Below are positions 7,096 through 16,173 of a DNA stretch of 38,645 nucleotides, piece by piece. Position 1 is the stretch's first letter. Each line of letters begins with the position of its first letter. This DNA is from JAAYYM01 sp964483395 (GTDB taxonomy: Bacteria > Bacillota > Clostridia > Lachnospirales > Lachnospiraceae): contig CAZABT010000013.1 in NCBI GenBank assembly GCA_964483395.1, forward strand, positions 1-38,645, read 5' to 3'. Made by a program: the position numbers and the translations under genes. The notes beneath the pieces were generated by a model that had not been told where the DNA came from, did not search any database, and was given only the letters and a program-made list of their open reading frames with translations.

Positions 7096-8112
7096 ATGAA
7101 ATTATTGACAGTAGCAATTCCTTGCTATAATTCAGAAGCATATATGAGCCATTGTATTGAGTCACTGCTCCCCGGTGGAGAGGATGTTGAGATACTGATC
7201 ATTGATGACGGCTCCAAGGATGGGACGGCGAAAATTGCCGATGAATATGCGGCAAAGTATCCATCCATCATCCGCGCAATCCATCAGGAGAACGGAGGCC
7301 ACGGTGAGGCGGTTAACGCAGGGCTTAGAAATGCAACCGGGATGTATTATAAGGTAGTAGACAGTGATGACTGGCTCAAGGAAGATGCATATCTTGCTGT
7401 TCTTGCCAAGCTGCACGAATTGGCGGATGCCGGTAAGGGTCTGGATATGATGATTTGTAATTTTGTGTATGAGAAGGATGGACTGAAACATAAAAAGGTG
7501 ATGACTTATCGTACAGCATTGCCGAAAAATCAGCTTTTTACCTGGGATCAGGTAAAACACTTCCTGCCGGGACAGTATATGCTGATGCATTCCGTGATTT
7601 ATAGAACAAAGCTGCTGCAGGACTGTGGTCTGGAACTGCCGAAGCATACCTTTTACGTAGACAACATTTTTGTGTATCAGCCGCTTCCGAGCGTTAAAAC
7701 GATGTATTACATGGATGTGAACCTGTATCGTTATTATATCGGACGTGATGATCAGTCAGTGAACGAACAGGTCATGATCGGGCGTATTGATCAGCAGATT
7801 CGTGTGAATCGCATTATGATTGACTATATGGCAGTACAGAAAATTCTGCATCCCAAGGTAAGACATTATATGATGAATTATCTGGATATCATTACAACGG
7901 TTACCTCTATCATGCTGATCAAATCAGGTACAGAGGAAAATCTGCTCAAAAAGCGAGAACTGTGGCAGTACATTAAGGACAAGGATCACTGGATGTATCT
8001 CCGGCTTCGCTTTGGAATCCTGGGAAGTGCCATGAATCTTCCGGGAAAAGGCGGCCGCAAAATTTCAGTGGCAGAATATAAGCTTGCCCGCCGCTTTGTC
8101 GGCTTTAATTAA
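7096..8112 (+). CDS. Glycosyltransferase family 2
   Basis: A 338-residue GT-A fold glycosyltransferase. The N-terminal nucleotide-sugar domain shows LLTVAIPCYNSEAYMSHCIESL, ILIIDDGSKDGT (first Asp pair), QENGGHGEAVNAGL and the metal-binding KVVDSDDWL (about residue 90). The C-terminal 150 residues are helical, with YRYYIGRDDQSVN, and carry no transmembrane helix. Enzymes of this type build surface or teichoic-acid-like polysaccharides and glycolipids. The substrate cannot be inferred. GGAGG at 7086-7090 gives the start. It lies 36 bp after mutY, with no terminator seen between, so read-through is likely. Confidence 0.88.
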   Translation: MKLLTVAIPCYNSEAYMSHCIESLLPGGEDVEILIIDDGSKDGTAKIADEYAAKYPSIIRAIHQENGGHGEAVNAGLRNATGMYYKVVDSDDWLKEDAYLAVLAKLHELADAGKGLDMMICNFVYEKDGLKHKKVMTYRTALPKNQLFTWDQVKHFLPGQYMLMHSVIYRTKLLQDCGLELPKHTFYVDNIFVYQPLPSVKTMYYMDVNLYRYYIGRDDQSVNEQVMIGRIDQQIRVNRIMIDYMAVQKILHPKVRHYMMNYLDIITTVTSIMLIKSGTEENLLKKRELWQYIKDKDHWMYLRLRFGILGSAMNLPGKGGRKISVAEYKLARRFVGFN

Positions 8113-8136
8113 ATATCAGGAAAATGAAAAGAGCAC

Positions 8137-8847
8137 TTAGGTGTGTGACTCCTGTTCCCGTATCCGGCGGCGCGCCCGTCTGCGTTCGCGCAGTGTTGCA
8201 TAATCTACCTTATATACGAGAGGATACAGAATAAATGCCATTGCAAAGGCAGTCAGCACATCAAAAATCGAATGCTGTTTCAGAAATACGGTGGACAGAA
8301 TAATGGAAACACAGATGACAAAAGAACTGTATCTCAGCCATCTCTTTTTCTTTAGAACCTCATTGTGCGTCACGGCAAGATGAGCACCGATGGAATTGTA
8401 TACATGAATGCTCGGAAACAGATTCGAGGCAGTATCAATACCATACAGTCTGGTCACAAGCCCGGTAAAGAAATTTGGGTCTGCAAATTCCTGCGGTCTG
8501 AGCTTATGCGCATTCGGAAAAACCGTAGACACAATCAGAAAAATTGTCATTCCGGTAAACAGAAAAGCACAATTGTGCAGATATTCCTTTTCATCTGTAA
8601 ACAGGCAGCTGATGAGAACCACGGATACATAGGCAAACCAAATAAAATACGGGATGATAAAATATTCGCAAAAGGGAATATAGTCATCCAGCTGCATGTG
8701 AATCCATGTATAACGGCGCGGTGATAGAATACGGTTTTCAAGATATACAAACCATGGAAAATAGATTGCTGCATATAGAAACATAATAGACGCAAGGCGC
8801 CACTTTTTATTAACGGATGTTTTGAATACTTTTAATATTTGCTGCAT
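8137..8847 (-). CDS. PAP2 family phosphatase
   Basis: A 236-residue membrane protein with about six hydrophobic segments. The PAP2 active-site blocks are visible as NLFPSIHVYNSIGAH (variant of the PSGH block) and STVFLKQHSIFDV (variant of the SRxxxxxHxxxD block, with His and Asp kept). The C-terminus is strongly basic. PAP2 enzymes dephosphorylate lipid phosphates such as phosphatidate or polyprenyl diphosphate on the outer face of the membrane. The PSIH variant resembles the inositolphosphoryl-transfer subgroup, so transferase activity is possible. GAGGT upstream of the start is a modest ribosome site. It follows the lipid kinase gene by 61 bp in one likely operon. Confidence 0.82.
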   Translation of the reverse strand: MQQILKVFKTSVNKKWRLASIMFLYAAIYFPWFVYLENRILSPRRYTWIHMQLDDYIPFCEYFIIPYFIWFAYVSVVLISCLFTDEKEYLHNCAFLFTGMTIFLIVSTVFPNAHKLRPQEFADPNFFTGLVTRLYGIDTASNLFPSIHVYNSIGAHLAVTHNEVLKKKRWLRYSSFVICVSIILSTVFLKQHSIFDVLTAFAMAFILYPLVYKVDYATLRERRRARRRIREQESHT

Positions 8848-8908
8848 TTAAACCTCAACTCACTCTTTCTGTTAAAAACAAATTATAGGATAGACGGCTG
8901 TTCCTTTA

Positions 8909-9826
8909 TCAGCGCAGTATCATCTTCAATTGCTGCGGCTCGATGGAAACCGTCACTTCTGTCTGAAGCTTGCAGGATTCGCCGTCAGCATGTACGGCCG
9001 ATGCTGCATTGGTCACAATCCGGACTTTTTTTGCCTGATAAATATGAATTCCCTTGAAACGAATATGATTTCCCTTATAGGCAGTCGGCAGCATGCACAG
9101 CACTTTAAATTTACCGATGTTGTTGACTGCACAAATGTCCAGCAGTCCATCAGACGGATCTGCTTTGGGGCAGAACATAAAACCGCCGCCCTCATATTTA
9201 TGTACCATGGCAGTCACGAACAGATAATGATCAAAATGCAGCTTTTGTGTATCATCCAAAATGATATCACAACTGTGACATTTGGTTTTCAACAACTGCT
9301 TCAGTGCAATGATGACGTAAATCAATTTACCCAGCCGCACCTTGTTCAGATAATATTTAATGCGGGAAGCCAGTGCCTCATGACAAATTGCGGCATCATA
9401 TCCTATGCCCATGCTGACCCCGAAGTTCCGCGTTGTGTTTCCATACTCAAGACGTCCGATGTCTAAACGGATAAATTCCTTTGGATTCAAAATACTGCAG
9501 ATCATGTCTTCAGGAGAGGTCAGAAGACGGAGGTCTCTCGCAAAATCATTGCTGGAACCGGCAGGAATATAGCCAAAGGTTACCTTGCTGTAGTCACGGA
9601 TGCCGGTCAGCACTTCATTGATGGTACCGTCACCACCAAGTACCACGATGTTCTGATGCTCATCGCCTGCGGTCAATGTTTTTGCAATCTGTTCGGCACT
9701 GCCGTGACCCTCCGTGAAATAGGGTGTATATTCTATGCTTTTATCAATTAGTATCTTTTCAATCCTGTTCCAGATTTTTTTTCCGTTGCCGGTACTGGAA
9801 GCCGGATTGATAATCATATGATACAT
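8909..9826 (-). CDS. Diacylglycerol kinase-type lipid kinase (YegS/DgkB family)
   Basis: A 305-residue soluble lipid kinase. Diagnostic motifs: MYHMIINPASSTGNGKK at the N-terminus, the nucleotide-binding IVVLGGDGTINEVL with GGDGT (about residue 65), YIPAGSSNDFARDL, and a C-terminal beta domain ending in HADGESCK. In Firmicutes such enzymes phosphorylate diacylglycerol for phospholipid recycling during lipoteichoic acid synthesis. The start is placed at 9826 because GGAGG lies seven bases upstream; an in-frame ATG 12 codons earlier lacks a ribosome site. It heads a two-gene unit with the PAP2 phosphatase, so kinase and phosphatase for related lipids are co-encoded. Confidence 0.9.
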   Translation of the reverse strand: MYHMIINPASSTGNGKKIWNRIEKILIDKSIEYTPYFTEGHGSAEQIAKTLTAGDEHQNIVVLGGDGTINEVLTGIRDYSKVTFGYIPAGSSNDFARDLRLLTSPEDMICSILNPKEFIRLDIGRLEYGNTTRNFGVSMGIGYDAAICHEALASRIKYYLNKVRLGKLIYVIIALKQLLKTKCHSCDIILDDTQKLHFDHYLFVTAMVHKYEGGGFMFCPKADPSDGLLDICAVNNIGKFKVLCMLPTAYKGNHIRFKGIHIYQAKKVRIVTNAASAVHADGESCKLQTEVTVSIEPQQLKMILR

Positions 9827-9926
9827 ATGTATTCCTCCCGTAATGGTCACCTGAAGGTACATTTATCTGCGCTGCTCATAACAATGACAGTTTACTACAA
9901 TCAAAGAATAATAACAAGAAATATAT

Positions 9927-9954
9927 TTGCAGAACGGGAAAATTGTGCTATATT
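9927..9954 (+). promoter_or_regulatory. glyA promoter
   Basis: TTGCAG (9927-9932), a 16-bp spacer and TATATT (9949-9954). It lies 26 bases before the glyA start, so the leader is very short and leaves no room for a riboswitch. Confidence 0.55.
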
Positions 9955-9980
9955 TATTTAAAAAGCATGGAGGGAATAAA

Positions 9981-11219
9981 ATGTATTCTTTGGATGAAGT
10001 GAGAATGGTTGATCCTGAGGTTGCGGACGCCATTGTAAAAGAGCAGGAAAGACAGAACAGCCACATTGAACTGATTGCTTCTGAGAACTGGGTCAGCAAG
10101 GCAGTTATGGCAGCCATGGGCAGCCCTTTGACGAATAAATACGCAGAAGGATATCCGGGTAAGAGATACTATGGCGGATGTGAATGTGTTGATATTGTAG
10201 AAGATCTTGCGAGAGACAGGGCAAAGGAACTGTTTCATTGTGATTATGCAAATGTACAGCCGCACTCCGGTGCACAGGCTAATATGGCAGTATTCTTTGC
10301 AATGCTGGAGCCGGGAGATACGTTTATGGGTATGAACCTTGACCATGGCGGACATCTGTCACATGGTTCACCGGTCAATATGTCAGGAAAATATTTTAAC
10401 TGTGTGCATTATGGCGTTAATGCGGACGGCTTTATTGACTACGATGAAGTCAGAAGACTTGCGCTGGAATGCAAGCCAAAAATGATTTTGGCAGGTGCCA
10501 GTGCATATGCGAGAGCAATTGATTTCAAGAAATTCAGAGCAATCTGTGATGAGGTGGGTGCATATCTCATGGTCGATATGGCACATATCGCAGGCTTGAT
10601 CGCAGCCGGTCTGCACGAAAGTCCGATACCGTATGCAGATGTTGTAACAACGACAACACATAAGACACTGCGTGGCCCTCGTGGCGGCATGATCTTATGC
10701 AACCAGGCGGCAGCGGACAAGTTCAACTTTAATAAGGCTATCTTCCCCGGAATACAGGGAGGCCCTCTGATGCATGTGATTGCTGCAAAGGCAGTGTGCT
10801 TAAAGGAAGCACTTGATCCTTCCTTTAAAGAGTATCAGCAGCATGTATACGATAATGCGCAGGCTCTTTCCAAGGGTCTGATGAGCCGTGGCGTCAAAAT
10901 CGTATCAGGCGGTACGGATAATCACTTGATGCTGGTAGACCTGACAACCTTCAATTTGACAGGCAAGGAAGTTGAGAAACTGCTGGATCAGGCACATATC
11001 ACAGCAAACAAAAATACAATCCCGAATGATCCGCAGTCTCCGTTCGTAACAAGTGGCATCAGACTCGGAACACCTGCAGTGTCCTCCAGAGGCATGAATA
11101 CAGAGGATATGGATCAGATCGCGGAAGCCATTGCAACAGTGATCAAGGAAGGTGAAACAGGCATTCCGAAAGCAAGAGCCATCGTACAGAAATTGACGGA
11201 CAAGTATCCATTGCTCTAG
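9981..11219 (+). CDS. glyA: Serine hydroxymethyltransferase
   Basis: A 412-residue PLP enzyme that converts serine and tetrahydrofolate to glycine and 5,10-methylene-tetrahydrofolate. Motifs: IELIASENWVSKAVMAA, NKYAEGYPGKRYYGG, HSGAQANMAVF, LMVDMAHIAGLIAAG, and the PLP lysine in VVTTTTHKTLRGPRGG. Length is typical. GGAGGG at 9969-9974 fixes ATG 9981. The gene is monocistronic, with its own promoter and a strong terminator at 11248-11280. Its folate product feeds thyA, and folA closes that cycle; both lie about 15 kb downstream. Confidence 0.97.
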   Translation: MYSLDEVRMVDPEVADAIVKEQERQNSHIELIASENWVSKAVMAAMGSPLTNKYAEGYPGKRYYGGCECVDIVEDLARDRAKELFHCDYANVQPHSGAQANMAVFFAMLEPGDTFMGMNLDHGGHLSHGSPVNMSGKYFNCVHYGVNADGFIDYDEVRRLALECKPKMILAGASAYARAIDFKKFRAICDEVGAYLMVDMAHIAGLIAAGLHESPIPYADVVTTTTHKTLRGPRGGMILCNQAAADKFNFNKAIFPGIQGGPLMHVIAAKAVCLKEALDPSFKEYQQHVYDNAQALSKGLMSRGVKIVSGGTDNHLMLVDLTTFNLTGKEVEKLLDQAHITANKNTIPNDPQSPFVTSGIRLGTPAVSSRGMNTEDMDQIAEAIATVIKEGETGIPKARAIVQKLTDKYPLL

Positions 11220-11247
11220 TTTAAAAAAGAATATATTAGGATTTATG

Positions 11248-11280
11248 AATAAGCCGGGATGCTATTTCCGGCTTATTTTT
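11248..11280 (+). terminator. glyA terminator
   Basis: AATAAGCCGG (11248-11257) pairs perfectly with CCGGCTTATT (11268-11277) around a 10-base loop, followed by TTT. Confidence 0.9.
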
Positions 11281-11325
11281 GTGCATAAATTTTTTGAAAA
11301 ATGTAATGTAATAGATACAGGGATG

Positions 11326-11334
11326 TGATATACT
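11326..11334 (+). promoter_or_regulatory. Extended -10 promoter of the ABC exporter operon
   Basis: TGATATACT is an extended -10 element (TG, one base, TATACT). No good -35 lies 16-18 bp upstream, as expected for this promoter type. It is about 90 bp before the ATPase start. Confidence 0.45.
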
Positions 11335-11421
11335 GGCATAGATGGAAAATACCAATTATTGATGTTGGTTTACATAGTACCACAATATGGTGTGTATGCA
11401 ATGCTTTTTATGGAGAAGAGT

Positions 11422-12177
11422 ATGGAAAACGGCAATCGGGAACAGATACCGGTCATACAGGTAGCCGGTCTGAAAAAGATATACAGAGTCGGAGATACGA
11501 AGGTTCGTGCACTGAACGGCGTGGATTTTACAATTTATAAGGGTGAGTTCTGTTCCATTGTAGGAACCTCCGGTTCAGGCAAGTCGACACTGCTGAATAT
11601 GCTTGCAGGTCTGGAAAAGCCCACCAAGGGTGAAATCGTCATTGCAGGAAAGCATATTGAAAATATGACAGAGAATCAGTTGGTCAGCTTCCGCAGGGAG
11701 CATGTGGGATTCATTTTTCAGTCCTTTAATCTGCTTTCGACAATGAATGCCGAGGAAAATGTGGCGCTGCCGCTGACATTTCGCGGAATGGGCAAAAAAC
11801 AGCGCATCGAGCTTGCCCGCAAGGCATTGAAAATGGTAGGCCTGAAGGAGCATATGAAGCACAGACCAACGCAGATGTCCGGTGGTCAGCAGCAGAGAGT
11901 CGGCGTGGCTAGAGCATTGGTACTGACTCCGGAAATCGTGTTTGCCGATGAGCCGACCGGAAATCTGGATTCCAACACATCAGCAGAGGTGATGGCTCTG
12001 ATGCGTAAGGTAGTAAACGAACAGCAGCAAACCTTGGTTATGGTAACACATGACAATCATCTGGCATCGTTTGCAGACAGGATTTTTCACATTAAAGATG
12101 GTAAGATTATTCAAATCGAAGATAACAGGGGCATTAGGGAGGAAGAAACAAATGTACAGACAGAACAGATGGAATAA
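11422..12177 (+). CDS. ABC transporter ATPase, MacB/LolD type
   Basis: A 251-residue ATPase. Motifs: Walker A GTSGSGKST, Q-loop FIFQSFNLL, signature MSGGQQQRVG, Walker B VFADEPTGNLDSNT, and H-loop VTHD. The EPTGNLD form and the FxFQxFNL segment place it in the MacB/LolD/FtsE clade, which works with FtsX-type permeases in mechanotransmission or export rather than classic import. GGAGA at 11412-11416 supports ATG 11422; ATG 11401 and ATG 11410 are in-frame alternatives. Its 3' end overlaps the next gene by 26 bases. The permease is two genes downstream. Substrate unknown. Confidence 0.92.
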   Translation: MENGNREQIPVIQVAGLKKIYRVGDTKVRALNGVDFTIYKGEFCSIVGTSGSGKSTLLNMLAGLEKPTKGEIVIAGKHIENMTENQLVSFRREHVGFIFQSFNLLSTMNAEENVALPLTFRGMGKKQRIELARKALKMVGLKEHMKHRPTQMSGGQQQRVGVARALVLTPEIVFADEPTGNLDSNTSAEVMALMRKVVNEQQQTLVMVTHDNHLASFADRIFHIKDGKIIQIEDNRGIREEETNVQTEQME

Positions 12178-13681
12178 GCTGGCAGCCTATGCTGTAACTA
12201 CGATGCTGATATGTACGGCATTCATGAAGACACCAACGGATATTTATGCTGAGACGACATCTTCGACTTCCAGCAATACTTCGTCCAGCAGCAGTACCTC
12301 AACAACTACAACCACATCATCCCATACAGATTATTCAGGAGCATATTCCTCCTCTAATTATATTAAGCCGGGAAATTACTGGTTTACTCCGTCAGCAAAG
12401 TATGGAGAATTGGTCACAATCACCTTGCCGATTGTAAATATGACACCCTATAATCTGAAGGAAGTCGTAATCACACCAATCATCAGCGGCAATAAAAAAG
12501 ACTGGCCGTTTGAGATTACACAGACGAATTATGTACTGAAGCTGGATTCTCTGGTAGGCTCCAAGGCTGAGCCGGATGTCAATAAGCGTACAAAGGATCT
12601 TTTTTGGACATTTCAGGTGCGGGATGATGTTATGAACGGCTATTATCCGATTCAGTATCAAATCCTGTATACGGATGAGCTGTGCAACCAAGGTTCTTGT
12701 ACAATCTCTACCTATATTGAGTGTACAGGAAAACCGGGTGCAAAGAGCGTAAACGGTGACGATGCAGATGAAAAGAAGTCGACACCGCGTATCATTGTGA
12801 CGGGCTTTGAAACAGATCCAGCAGAGGTATTTGCCGGAGAAAACTTTATGTTAACCATACATGTGAAGAATACCTCCTCAAAGACACCGGTTCAGAATGT
12901 GGAATTTGATCTGGAAGCGGCTGTGGAGGGTAAGGATAATAATGCAGTCTACTCGGCCTTTTTACCGACCTCAGGTTCCAACAGCGTTTATGTGGACAGC
13001 ATACCCACGGGCGGAACGATTGATATGGCGGTAGAGTTTACGGCAAAGGCTGATCTGTCACAGAAGCCCTATGTCCTGAACATTAAGATGAAATATGAGG
13101 ATTCCGAGAACAACCCTTATGAGGCGACTGGAAGTGTTTCTATACCGGTACGTCAGGAATCTAAGTTTGATATCAGTTCTTTTGAAGTGACACCGACTGA
13201 TTTGACGGTTGGTCATGAAGCTAATATTATGTTCAGTGTCTATAATACAGGTAAGACAAAGCTATATAATGTAAAGGCTAAGATTCTTGCAGATTCCATT
13301 ACGGGCGGAGATGCTTTTGTCGGCAATCTGGATTCCGGTGCAACCGGCAATGTGGATGTTATGGTGACGGGTGTACAGCCGACTATGGATGACGGTACGA
13401 TCAAGGCGGTGGTGTCTTATGAGGATGATGCCGGCAAGGTATTTGAACAGGAATTTACAACGGAGCTTTTTGTAAATGAAGAAGTAGCAGAATCGGATAT
13501 GGGCATGGATGTAATGCCGATGGAGGAAGAACCGAGCGGACTGCCAATTTGGCTTATAGGTATTATCATAGGTGTTGTGGTTGCGGCGGCTGTAGTTGTG
13601 ACGGTGATTCTTGTAAAAAAGAAAAAGAAGAAGAAACAGGCACAATTGTTAATTGAAGATTTAAGTGATGATGAGGATTAG
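12152..13681 (+). CDS. Membrane-anchored CARDB-like protein of the ABC exporter
   Basis: A 509-residue surface protein. It has an N-terminal signal region (residues about 10-30), a Ser/Thr-only linker at about 33-58, then two or three immunoglobulin-like beta modules. Two repeat the pattern of FETDPAEVFAGENFMLTIHV and FEVTPTDLTVGHEANIMFSV, typical of CARDB/NPCBM-associated modules. A single transmembrane helix, WLIGIIIGVVVAAAVVVTVI, precedes a run of eight Lys residues and an acidic tail near the C-terminus. GGGAGGA at 12137-12143 sets the start. Placed between ATPase and permease with overlap or a 3-bp spacing, it is probably an obligate extracellular partner of the transporter. Confidence 0.8.
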   Translation: MYRQNRWNKLAAYAVTTMLICTAFMKTPTDIYAETTSSTSSNTSSSSSTSTTTTTSSHTDYSGAYSSSNYIKPGNYWFTPSAKYGELVTITLPIVNMTPYNLKEVVITPIISGNKKDWPFEITQTNYVLKLDSLVGSKAEPDVNKRTKDLFWTFQVRDDVMNGYYPIQYQILYTDELCNQGSCTISTYIECTGKPGAKSVNGDDADEKKSTPRIIVTGFETDPAEVFAGENFMLTIHVKNTSSKTPVQNVEFDLEAAVEGKDNNAVYSAFLPTSGSNSVYVDSIPTGGTIDMAVEFTAKADLSQKPYVLNIKMKYEDSENNPYEATGSVSIPVRQESKFDISSFEVTPTDLTVGHEANIMFSVYNTGKTKLYNVKAKILADSITGGDAFVGNLDSGATGNVDVMVTGVQPTMDDGTIKAVVSYEDDAGKVFEQEFTTELFVNEEVAESDMGMDVMPMEEEPSGLPIWLIGIIIGVVVAAAVVVTVILVKKKKKKKQAQLLIEDLSDDED

Positions 13682-13684
13682 TAA

Positions 13685-15067
13685 ATGAAACTGATAGATT
13701 TGTTCCGTATGAGCAGCAGCAATCTTTTTAAGCGCAAGATCAGAACAATATTGACGGTTCTGGGCGTTATGATTGGTACAGCTTCCATTGTAGTCATGGT
13801 CTCGCTTGGACTCGGTCTTGATAAGGTGAATATGGAACAGATAGAGAGCTTCGGAGGATTGACCACAATCAATGTGACAGAGGCATATGAAGATTCTGCA
13901 AACAGTAAGAGCAAGGATAAGAAACGGCTGGATGATGCATTGGTGGAGCAGTTGAAAAAGATGGAGCATGTAGAATCAGCCACACCGATATTGAATACCA
14001 ATATTATACTGAAGCAGGGGATTTATGAGGCGAACATGCAGCTGCAGGGAATGCCGTTAGAGGGATTGCAGGATATGGAACTGCAGTTTGCTGAGGGAGG
14101 TCTGCCGGAGGCAGATGGCCCGTTGGAATTTGTATATGGCAGTGCGGTTGCAGAGAACTTCTGCAATGCCAAGACGGGGCAGTACGTGTATTGGGAGACC
14201 AATGAACTGCCTGATATTGATATTATGGGGCAGCCGATGTTTATCATTTTTGATACAGAGGCTTATTGGGCAACAAAGAACAGTCAAAAAAAGGGCACCA
14301 CCGGTACGACTTCGGGAACGGGAACAACCGAACCTGCGAAAATGCCGAAGAAATATGTCATCAATGCGGCAGGAATGCTACAGAAGCCGGCCTCAGGCTA
14401 TGATCAGTATTCATGGAATATATATTGTGATATGGATCGATTGAAGCAGCAGCTTGAAAAGATCTATAAAAATAAGCCTATTCCGGGACAACCGGTTAAA
14501 AAGAACGGAAAGCCTTATAAGGAATGGTTTTATTCAACAATCAATGTCAGCGTGGATAATTTGGACAATATGAAGGTGATTCAGCAGATCATTAAGGACA
14601 TGGGTTATCAGGCAAACAGCAATGCAGAATGGATCGCGTCTGCGCAGGAGCAGTCTAAAACGATACAGCTTGTATTGGGCGGTATTGGAGCGGTTTCGCT
14701 TTTTGTAGCAGCAATTGGCATTGCAAATACGATGATGATGTCAATCTATGAGAGAACAAAGGAAATAGGAGTCATAAAGGTTTTGGGGTGCAGTCTGGGA
14801 AATATCCGCACGATGTTTCTGATGGAAGCAGCATATATAGGGCTACTGGGTGGCTTTGTAGGCATCATACTCAGTTATGTGATATCGGCAATTATCAATT
14901 CCATTACAAGGAATATGGATTCTTATGGAATGGCAGTATCCTATATTCCGCCATGGCTGGCACTTTTGGGATTGGTGTTCTCCGTAGGGGTAGGTATGAT
15001 TTCGGGCTTCTTCCCGGCACTGCGTGCTATGCGCCTAAGCCCTTTGGCAGCCATTAGAAATGAATAG
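13685..15067 (+). CDS. ABC transporter permease, MacB/FtsX type
   Basis: A 460-residue permease. TM1 (about residues 20-45, TILTVLGVMIGTASIVVMVS) is followed by a large extracellular MacB periplasmic-core-like domain of about 270 residues with a Gly/Thr-rich insertion near residue 205. The FtsX domain then gives TM2-TM4: LGGIGAVSLFVAAIGIANTM, then YERTKEIGVIKVLG, the cytoplasmic loop that contacts the ATPase, then GLLGGFVGIILSYVI and a last helix. It ends in the family signature FPALRAMRLSPLAAIR. GAGG at 13673-13676 supports the start, three bases after the CARDB-like gene. The three genes form one exporter or mechanotransmission complex. Confidence 0.92.
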   Translation: MKLIDLFRMSSSNLFKRKIRTILTVLGVMIGTASIVVMVSLGLGLDKVNMEQIESFGGLTTINVTEAYEDSANSKSKDKKRLDDALVEQLKKMEHVESATPILNTNIILKQGIYEANMQLQGMPLEGLQDMELQFAEGGLPEADGPLEFVYGSAVAENFCNAKTGQYVYWETNELPDIDIMGQPMFIIFDTEAYWATKNSQKKGTTGTTSGTGTTEPAKMPKKYVINAAGMLQKPASGYDQYSWNIYCDMDRLKQQLEKIYKNKPIPGQPVKKNGKPYKEWFYSTINVSVDNLDNMKVIQQIIKDMGYQANSNAEWIASAQEQSKTIQLVLGGIGAVSLFVAAIGIANTMMMSIYERTKEIGVIKVLGCSLGNIRTMFLMEAAYIGLLGGFVGIILSYVISAIINSITRNMDSYGMAVSYIPPWLALLGLVFSVGVGMISGFFPALRAMRLSPLAAIRNE

Positions 15068-15096
15068 CTTGATATTATATTAAGGATGAATAGATT

Positions 15097-16140
15097 ATGA
15101 CTAAGGAAAAGAAGCATCAAAACATACAGAGGGAACGCCGGCTTGCAATGGGTGTTGCTGTATTTGCGACAGTGTTGATTGCGGCGGCGGCGGGTCTGCT
15201 GCTTGCATTGTTTCATATGGACAGGGGATTGGGGGATTTGGTTTATGCAATGACCTATACAGGTTCTCCGCCGGGGGCGGTACAGCAAAGTACGGAAGCA
15301 AAAATAGAGGAAACACAAGCGGACGGAACACCAATGCCGGCATTGTCTGCAAACCATATTACAGCCGAGACAGTACAGGAGTCGTATCCTGAAGAATCGG
15401 AAATATGGGTACAGGAGAAGCCGGAGAGCACTCCGGAGGACAGTACAGCAGTCGAAAACACGCCGGCAGCGGATGCAGCAAATACGCTTGCAGAAGAAGC
15501 AGCCCCGCCCGTATATCCACAGGATTTCCAACTGGTGGATGAGAGCTATTTTGATGATGCACTTTTTATCGGGGACTCTCGTATGGAGGGATTTGGACTG
15601 CATTCCGGATTGAAAGCAACATTTTATGCCGCAACCGGGCTGCAGCTGCATGAAATAGACCGATACAAGGTGGTCAGAACAGAAGCGGGAAAGGTTCCAA
15701 TCTTCACTGTGATGCAGCCTGATTTATATAAGAAGGTATACATCAAGGTCGGACTCAATGAGCTGGGCTGGGGAACGGATGAGCAGTTCCTGCAGGAATA
15801 TGCAGATTTGATTGCGAGAGTACGTGAACTGGAGCCGGGAGCGATTATTTATGTGCATGGATTGATTCATGTAACAGCAGCAAAGTCTCAGTCGGATCCG
15901 GTACATACAAATGAGAAGATCAATGCCAGAAATGCGATGCTGCAGCAGTTTGCATTGGAACAGCAGGCATATTATGTAGATATTAATGAGGTGGTGTCAG
16001 ACGCTGACGGTGCATTGCTGCCGGATCTGACCTCGGATGGGATTCACCTGAAGGCACAGTATATGGAGCTGTGGAAGAATTATCTGATGGCTCATGCTGT
16101 TGTTGTACCTGCGCAGACAGCACCATCTACAGAAAATTAA
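15097..16140 (+). CDS. Membrane-anchored SGNH/GDSL hydrolase
   Basis: A 347-residue protein with a short basic cytoplasmic N-terminus, one transmembrane helix (about 17-40), a Pro/Ala/Glu-rich stalk to about residue 140, then a hydrolase domain. Visible SGNH elements: FIGDSRMEGFG with the nucleophile Ser, IKVGLNELGWG with the block III Asn, and LTSDGIHLKA with the Asp-His pair. Such extracytoplasmic enzymes commonly act as O-acetyl esterases or acyltransferase partners on cell-wall glycans; the substrate here is unknown. AAGGA at 15082-15086 supports the start. It lies 29 bp after the permease and 33 bp before a DUF4358 lipoprotein. Confidence 0.86.
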   Translation: MTKEKKHQNIQRERRLAMGVAVFATVLIAAAAGLLLALFHMDRGLGDLVYAMTYTGSPPGAVQQSTEAKIEETQADGTPMPALSANHITAETVQESYPEESEIWVQEKPESTPEDSTAVENTPAADAANTLAEEAAPPVYPQDFQLVDESYFDDALFIGDSRMEGFGLHSGLKATFYAATGLQLHEIDRYKVVRTEAGKVPIFTVMQPDLYKKVYIKVGLNELGWGTDEQFLQEYADLIARVRELEPGAIIYVHGLIHVTAAKSQSDPVHTNEKINARNAMLQQFALEQQAYYVDINEVVSDADGALLPDLTSDGIHLKAQYMELWKNYLMAHAVVVPAQTAPSTEN

Positions 16141-16173
16141 GAAAAAAGAATCAGACAGAATGGAGTACAAGAG

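Noticed and set aside
14941..15651. A 236-codon minus-strand frame
   Set aside because: Antisense to the permease end and the SGNH hydrolase, and Cys/Arg-rich shadow sequence.
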